NCBI RefSeq assembly: GCF_029227915.1
Contig: NC_079878.1
Span: 8,806,001-8,870,000 of the forward strand
Direction: 5' to 3'
DNA from: Hydractinia symbiolongicarpus
Lineage: Eukaryota; Cnidaria; Hydrozoa; Anthoathecata; Hydractiniidae
Length of the DNA stretch: 64,000 nt
In this document: one piece after another, positions 61,901 to 64,000 of the stretch
How positions within the stretch are numbered: the first letter of the stretch is position 1
How the letters are laid out: each line of letters starts with the position of its first letter
The notes under the pieces: model-generated
Databases searched by the model: none
Told to the model about the DNA's origin: nothing
Seen by the model: only the letters and a program-made list of their open reading frames with translations
Program-made: the position numbers and the translations under genes

Positions 61901-62350
61901 TTGCCTATACTTTCGTGTATTTATTTATGTTACTTTCACCTGTTCGAAGTAGGGATGTCGCTGTACGAAGTCACAATCCGCATAGACATAGCTACAGATG
62001 TATATTTTGAATAGAGCACAATGTTCTCATTTTTCTCATATGCATTAAAAAAATGTAACCTGTATCCCGGGTCCCACTCTGTAGAGCCCTAGAATCCTGG
62101 GTCCTTCGAAGCACGTTCCACTTTTCTTTTATGCCGTTTGGAATAAATTCTAGTCTTTTTTCTTTTCTTGGCCTTTCTGTTTTCAATGCATATCTGAAAT
62201 AGCGGTTTTGTTTTTGAGATCGGTGTAATCATTTACTTCTTTTTACTTGTATTTAGTTGGATTGGTTTGGTTAGTAAAAATTACGAGATTGAACGAGCTA
62301 TCGTGGAAACGGAGAGCGAAGTCGAAGCGTTAAGACAAGAAGTACAATGA
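43948..62350 (+). CDS. BCAS2: BCAS2 / SPF27, PRP19-complex splicing factor (eight exons)
   Basis: Exons are 43948-44040, 51870-51962, 57209-57279, 57562-57663, 58098-58208, 59913-59955, 60899-60936 and 62257-62350. All have GT-AG borders, the phases close, and the product is 214 residues (vertebrate BCAS2 is about 225). The family landmarks appear in order: [75 protein letters not shown] and the C-terminal coiled coil [21 protein letters not shown]2/SPF27 is a core subunit of the PRP19/CDC5L complex and acts in the nucleus in spliceosome activation, contacting PRP19 and CDC5L. Intron 1 is 7.8 kb and the introns carry many transposons. The start codon is the ATG at 43948 in a clean context. 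The nearest AATAAA downstream is at 63071-63076. Confidence 0.97.
44450..45811. mobile_element. Outer MITE-like element in BCAS2 intron 1
   Basis: tcttaattaagctgtacat at 44451 is mirrored near 45784-45811 (reverse complement ctcttaactaagctgtatag). The palindrome-like 'agcttaattag' motif recurs at both ends several times. A TA-flanked MITE (44939-45735) sits inside. No target duplication was found for the outer element, so its exact ends are uncertain. Confidence 0.5.
44939..45735. mobile_element. Mariner-like MITE nested in intron 1, TA target duplication
   Basis: Terminal inverted repeats of about 40 bp begin CAGTACTGTGAAAAGGTTTG on each end and are flanked by TA (44937-44938 and 45736-45737). 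The interior has three to four tandem copies of a roughly 57-bp unit (about 45245-45430, core acgaaaagcggcgatagaaa) and several 'cacgat/atcgtgg' blocks. No transposase frame is present. Confidence 0.87.
46434..46563 (-). repeat. Unclassified intronic repeat, inverted relative to 51631-51750
   Basis: Its reverse complement matches 51631-51750: cattttgtctgacga, then ctc-a-aaattattt, agggctg, and ctacaaaatggatt. Both copies lie in BCAS2 intron 1. Ends and class are unknown. Confidence 0.7.
47350..47475 (+). mobile_element. Helitron-like 5' fragment
   Basis: gtgtccgtctgtctgcgacaggcaaagtgga and the following 'ttcattttcctttgatgt' block match the 5' part of the element at 50236-50926. No hairpin/CTAG end follows, so the copy is truncated. 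A tRNA-like piece (gtagcttagtggtta) lies just upstream near 47212 and may be an old SINE head. Confidence 0.5.
49155..50030. repeat. Diverged AT-rich tandem units and a 15-bp minisatellite
   Basis: Two units of about 350 bp (starting about 49155 and 49500) share 'ttgttgattcaa', 'aatttttgtgttctta', 'ttttacatttgtgtaaatttttgtggga' type blocks and 'aaatttgatgtttt'. At about 49910-50025 a 15-bp minisatellite on 'gttggtgttgtgact' follows. No coding role is seen. Confidence 0.65.
50236..50926 (+). mobile_element. Helitron-like non-autonomous element in BCAS2 intron 1
   Basis: It starts TCTCTTATAATGATACAGAG with a (gtct)n block. It ends in an imperfect hairpin around gtggatttttccaaggg, then tttatcgaCTAG at 50926, followed by T. 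The base before the start is A. Just left of it, 50201-50235 is the 3' end of a second copy (gtggatttttccatggg...cgacta), so two elements abut here too. No Rep/helicase frame. Confidence 0.72.
51631..51750 (+). repeat. Unclassified intronic repeat, partner of 46434-46563
   Basis: This is the inverted counterpart of the repeat at 46434. It lies about 120 bp left of BCAS2 exon 2. The pair could fold in the intron 1 transcript. Confidence 0.65.
53329..56868 (-). mobile_element. Full-length LINE inserted in an older LINE (BCAS2 intron 2)
   Basis: On the minus strand the element begins about 16 nt before its ATG (near 56868), has one long open frame (53760-56852), a roughly 400-nt 3' untranslated part, and ends in a (TAAA)n tail at 53329-53353. 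It lies antisense to BCAS2. No long target duplication is visible, at most a 5-bp 'ataca' similarity. An intact frame and low-decay ends suggest a recent insertion. CR1/L2/Rex-like by motif style. Confidence 0.88.
53760..56852 (-). CDS. LINE endonuclease/reverse transcriptase, 1,030 aa, uninterrupted
   Basis: The protein performs target-primed reverse transcription. The N-terminus (residues 8-24) is a strongly hydrophobic, signal-anchor-like segment. At 80-88 a 2A-like motif reads GDVETCPGP, preceded by a hydrophobic run; the canonical form has Asn where Cys85 stands. The APE endonuclease spans about 104-320 ([33 protein letters not shown]). The reverse transcriptase spans about 540-840: [14 protein letters not shown] at 612-625, FIDLSKAFD at 682-690, [13 protein letters not shown] at 740-752 and the catalytic FADD at 771-774. 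The C-terminus ([25 protein letters not shown]) is typical of CR1/Rex-like LINEs. The frame has no stop or frameshift, so the element may be autonomous. No separate ORF1 is seen. Confidence 0.92.
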   Translation of the reverse strand: MAERAVTGLWLAVFIFIVWLTVFRVSKKNFCTNDGVSITMNAEDMYEQENFALSSLFTQKKNYSKFKPRSLLHILLIICGDVETCPGPNPCMENLIKKKGIRIFHQNIRGLLQSFEKIQSFFGLYKNVDLLTLSETHIHSHSFNDDDSLYQIPGYKFIKKNRTNGTHGGVAMYISNKISWKRRKDLERDEVEGIIIEIFQKNSKSFLVGSFYRPPDGSNYLHAHFNNIFDDMLTLINSTNLETIILGDFNVNYGNRNICRELKDLITLHGFVQLITKPTRVTEDTSTIIDIILTNNKSLISTVDVAPLDFSDHDMIGCVRKMNHVKYQFKTITCRNYSKYNKSHMCRDLESEEWNALYDMTDVNRAWTFFKDILTTVYNKHAPKITKRVKGIHCPWLTQEVKGQINHKDQLLRKARRSKNKNDWTSFKIARNHCNNLVRKAKRTYHQDLLYENRNNPQKFWKALKSVFPSNNKTPESLVKPVDDQVSNRSKANKFCNFFSTVARDLKNRFIPLVNFAWKRQQQNRSRTEEVFEFSYVSKVYIQKELKSLKRSKATGFDNLPPNLIKDSAEMISKPMAFIVNLSLKTGVMPTEWKIALIKPLHKSGERANPDNYRPISILPVLSKIMEKAVHNQLSEYLESNNLLSEKQFGYRKKRSTELATALLLDDIRKAADKGKITGAIFIDLSKAFDTLGHATLLAKLKQYGVSNVTLQWFESYLFDRKQIVGFDDVLSDPYPVLCGVPQGSILGPLLFLIFFNDFPDILKKADVVEFADDTVIYVSSNKISQIEELLNNDLKNISSYFRENELVINLKPGKTECVLFGTAKRLAMSKADFALLFDGVPINVTTSYKYLGTVIDHNLNIGPQFDSMYKKSSSKLRLLCKLKYFLNEEAIRRVYRSIIQSVIRYNCLSFLNLTATQSQKLRSLDRRAITITKDASINTSDMIKKHAVKLVKKCLDGDCCSNFDNYFTLNSHNFSTRNQNFLLKIPKIKLEFARSGFFFQGARLFNSLPKEIRRSGHEFSNKLLNFEFR
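57799..58072 (-). mobile_element. LINE 3'-end fragment abutting the BCAS2 exon 5 acceptor
   Basis: A third copy of the older LINE family, minus strand, 5'-truncated: [11 protein letters not shown], then [18 protein letters not shown] and the gat-type tail. Its edge lies about 25 bp from the acceptor of BCAS2 exon 5 (AG at 58096-58097). The antisense open frame that seems to run from it into exon 5 is not a gene. Confidence 0.87.
59534..59702 (+). mobile_element. tRNA-like SINE copy, uninterrupted
   Basis: It has the same blocks in the same order as 43296-43560: 'tagtggtaatgcattt-acctgtaatcataa', 'gggttcttact', 'ttgtgtggtaggcaagca' and 'aacatagttacagtt-aggg'. It lacks the MITE, so it displays the pre-insertion state. 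It lies in BCAS2 intron 5. Confidence 0.62.
60151..60240 (+). mobile_element. tRNA-like SINE head fragment
   Basis: gtgtagtggtagaactgtca, then cctgtaatcataaggattca and ggtttaattctcca resemble a tRNA A box, an anticodon arm (loop CTGTAAT, Tyr-like GTA) and a B box. Acceptor-stem pairing is poor, so it reads as a SINE head, not a tRNA gene. It lies in BCAS2 intron 6. Confidence 0.5.
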
Positions 62351-64000
62351 GGTATGTTATGGATTTCCAGTAGAACTTGGTCACATTACTCTGCTGCCCT
62401 TAATAATGGAAAGTCAATCTGGTAAAACAGACTAGCTCGGTTTGCCGAGATCCTCGTTAACAAATTCTCATAGAACAAAACTTGTTATAACACAAATTGA
62501 GTTGGCCCGGCTACCTAGATTCCGATAAAACAAGTCATAGCTTTGGTCAAGCTTTTGCATTTTTCGACCAAATTATTTCAGTTGCAGAGACTTGTTGCTT
62601 TCTGTCCATAAATATAGGGCGAAAATATCAATGTGTTACTGAAGAACTAAAACTTAATCGAGATGCAAACATTTGTCACGGGACCTATTTGTCAGTCCGG
62701 GTTGGGAAACTTCTTACGATAGCAATCTTATGTTTAGCCCTTATTTTCGAGAGAGGTTATTTTTTAGTAGAATGCGAAAACCACAAGTGTTGAAAATTGC
62801 TTAGTCAGCTTAAAATAGGTTGTTGTGTATTATTTTAATATTATAATTATTTTATTATTATTTCCTTTGTTACTTTATATAAAATATAGATATGTAGCTA
62901 TATTTATTTTTGTAGTTTTCGATGAATTATTTGACCTCAAGTCCAAAGCAAATGTGGACGTGAACTGATAATAACCTCCGTGGAGAAGAAACATGAAATT
63001 CAAAGTAATGGAAACTTAGCTGAGATCTCGCCAAGTAATATAAAAGCAAGAGGAGGAGAGACATTTTCATAATAAACAGAAGTAACTTGTAGACTGTTTT
63101 TTTTGGAAGTTGTACAAGTATTTGTATAGAGTGATTGGTGTTATTACTCACTGTTTAATAAGGACGGACCCACTTCAACTCCGCCCTGTTTGACGTCATA
63201 TGAAGCTAATTGTTTAGTTATAACATCCTTTAAAAAAACGCGTTATGTTATTAACAACTGTCAGCCATTTGATCCATCTGAAAAATTAAAAAAAAGTGAA
63301 ACTTTCTTTTAATACAAAAAATTATTTTTCGCACTAAACATTGCTTAGCTACTTAGGGAAAAACAACATTTTGTCTTTTTTTTTACCCGGGTAAGATCAT
63401 AGAGTATTATCTATTATTTATTTGCCTATCCAGATTGTTTAAAATTTTCGGGTGATTGTTGAAAATTGAAATTGTATCTAAAGAGTGTAACAAAGGGGCA
63501 GGATTTCTACGAGATACTACGACGAATAAAGTGATTTTATATGGCAGAGAAAGTTTTTCTTGTCAATATTTATCTATGACAGCTTCAGCTTATTTGAATG
63601 ATAAGCCTATTGAAGCTGTGTTCAGGTGCGGAGAGGTCATTTCTGCTCAGGGGCTATGTCACTTTTGAATTGCTGTGTATTTTATAGACCAGATACACTG
63701 CTTTTACATACCAATTCAATTCGTTATTTCTAATGGAGATATGAAGTTGTAATTGAACTTCGTAAACGTTTTACTGAATATTTTGCAGACCAGAACTATA
63801 AGTTTTTATTCCCTACATCTTTGTAATACTTTTATGAACTTTCACGGGCGCGTAGAAGCAAAGAATTCAACTCGCCGACTTTCCCTCCTTTTTTGGAATC
63901 CTGACTGATGCTTGTAACGTCATCAAATATTTCTTAGCCGCAGACATGTTTGTTCTGGGAAACTCCAAAACCATGCCTCACGCGGTAAACAACTTCCTCT
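62351..64000. other. BCAS2 3' flank and gene-free right edge
   Basis: It includes the probable BCAS2 3' untranslated region, up to the AATAAA at 63071. Open frames at 62497-62793 and 63456-63668 lack recognisable motifs and are not called. Nothing else is supported. Confidence 0.45.

Noticed and set aside
62497-62793. 98-codon plus-strand open frame after BCAS2
   Set aside because: It lacks motifs and lies in the probable 3' untranslated region.
63456-63668. 70-codon plus-strand open frame with several cysteines
   Set aside because: It starts at a non-ATG codon, shows no clear splice context and matches no family I recognise.

Overview
This is a eukaryotic, AT-rich, intron-rich window. The genes have long introns with GT-AG borders, there is no operon structure, and animal mobile-element families (BEL/Pao, DIRS-like, LINE, pogo, PIF/Harbinger, hAT MITEs, tRNA-like SINE, Helitron) are dense. 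The BCAS2 orthologue and the secreted protein families fit a cnidarian, perhaps a hydrozoan/medusozoan. That placement is inference from gene and repeat style; no marker gene proves it.

Layout. 1-4.2 kb: decayed BEL/Pao and DIRS-like retroelement pieces and a tandem duplication. 6.5-11.2 kb (minus) and 15.9-19.8 kb (plus): a divergent, head-to-head pair of paralogous five-exon genes. Each encodes a secreted protein with an alpha-helical, partly hydrophobic N-terminal half and a C-terminal array of beta/gamma-crystallin-like half-domains. The layout recalls animal pore-forming or toxin-like proteins, but I cannot assign a known family; this is the best candidate here for an undescribed protein family. 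The gap between them holds two neighbouring MITEs with clear target-site duplications. 21.2-24.6 kb: eight Helitron-like non-autonomous elements joined head to tail, including a recent 1,051-bp duplication. 25.2-28.5 kb: a pogo-type MITE carrying a nested 61-bp hAT-like MITE, then a 2.7-kb pogo-like transposon with a broken transposase and an intact second ORF. 30.3-33.0 kb (minus): the 3' end of a small acidic-protein gene.

34.6-41.9 kb (minus): a complete eight-exon gene for a 541-residue secreted protein with two 2OG-Fe(II) oxygenase domains. The second keeps its metal and cosubstrate residues; the first has lost both metal-binding histidines and the cosubstrate arginine, so it looks like a pseudoenzyme domain. 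43.9-62.4 kb (plus): the complete eight-exon BCAS2/SPF27 gene (214 residues), a core subunit of the PRP19/CDC5L spliceosome complex. Its introns are loaded with transposons: nested MITEs, a Helitron, SINEs, and an intact 1,030-codon LINE inserted inside an older LINE. The oxygenase and BCAS2 genes are divergent, with about 2.1 kb between start codons.

Gene models were built by hand from ORFs, splice sites, reading-phase agreement and paralogue comparison. The phases close exactly in all four complete genes. Untranslated ends and promoters are not resolved.
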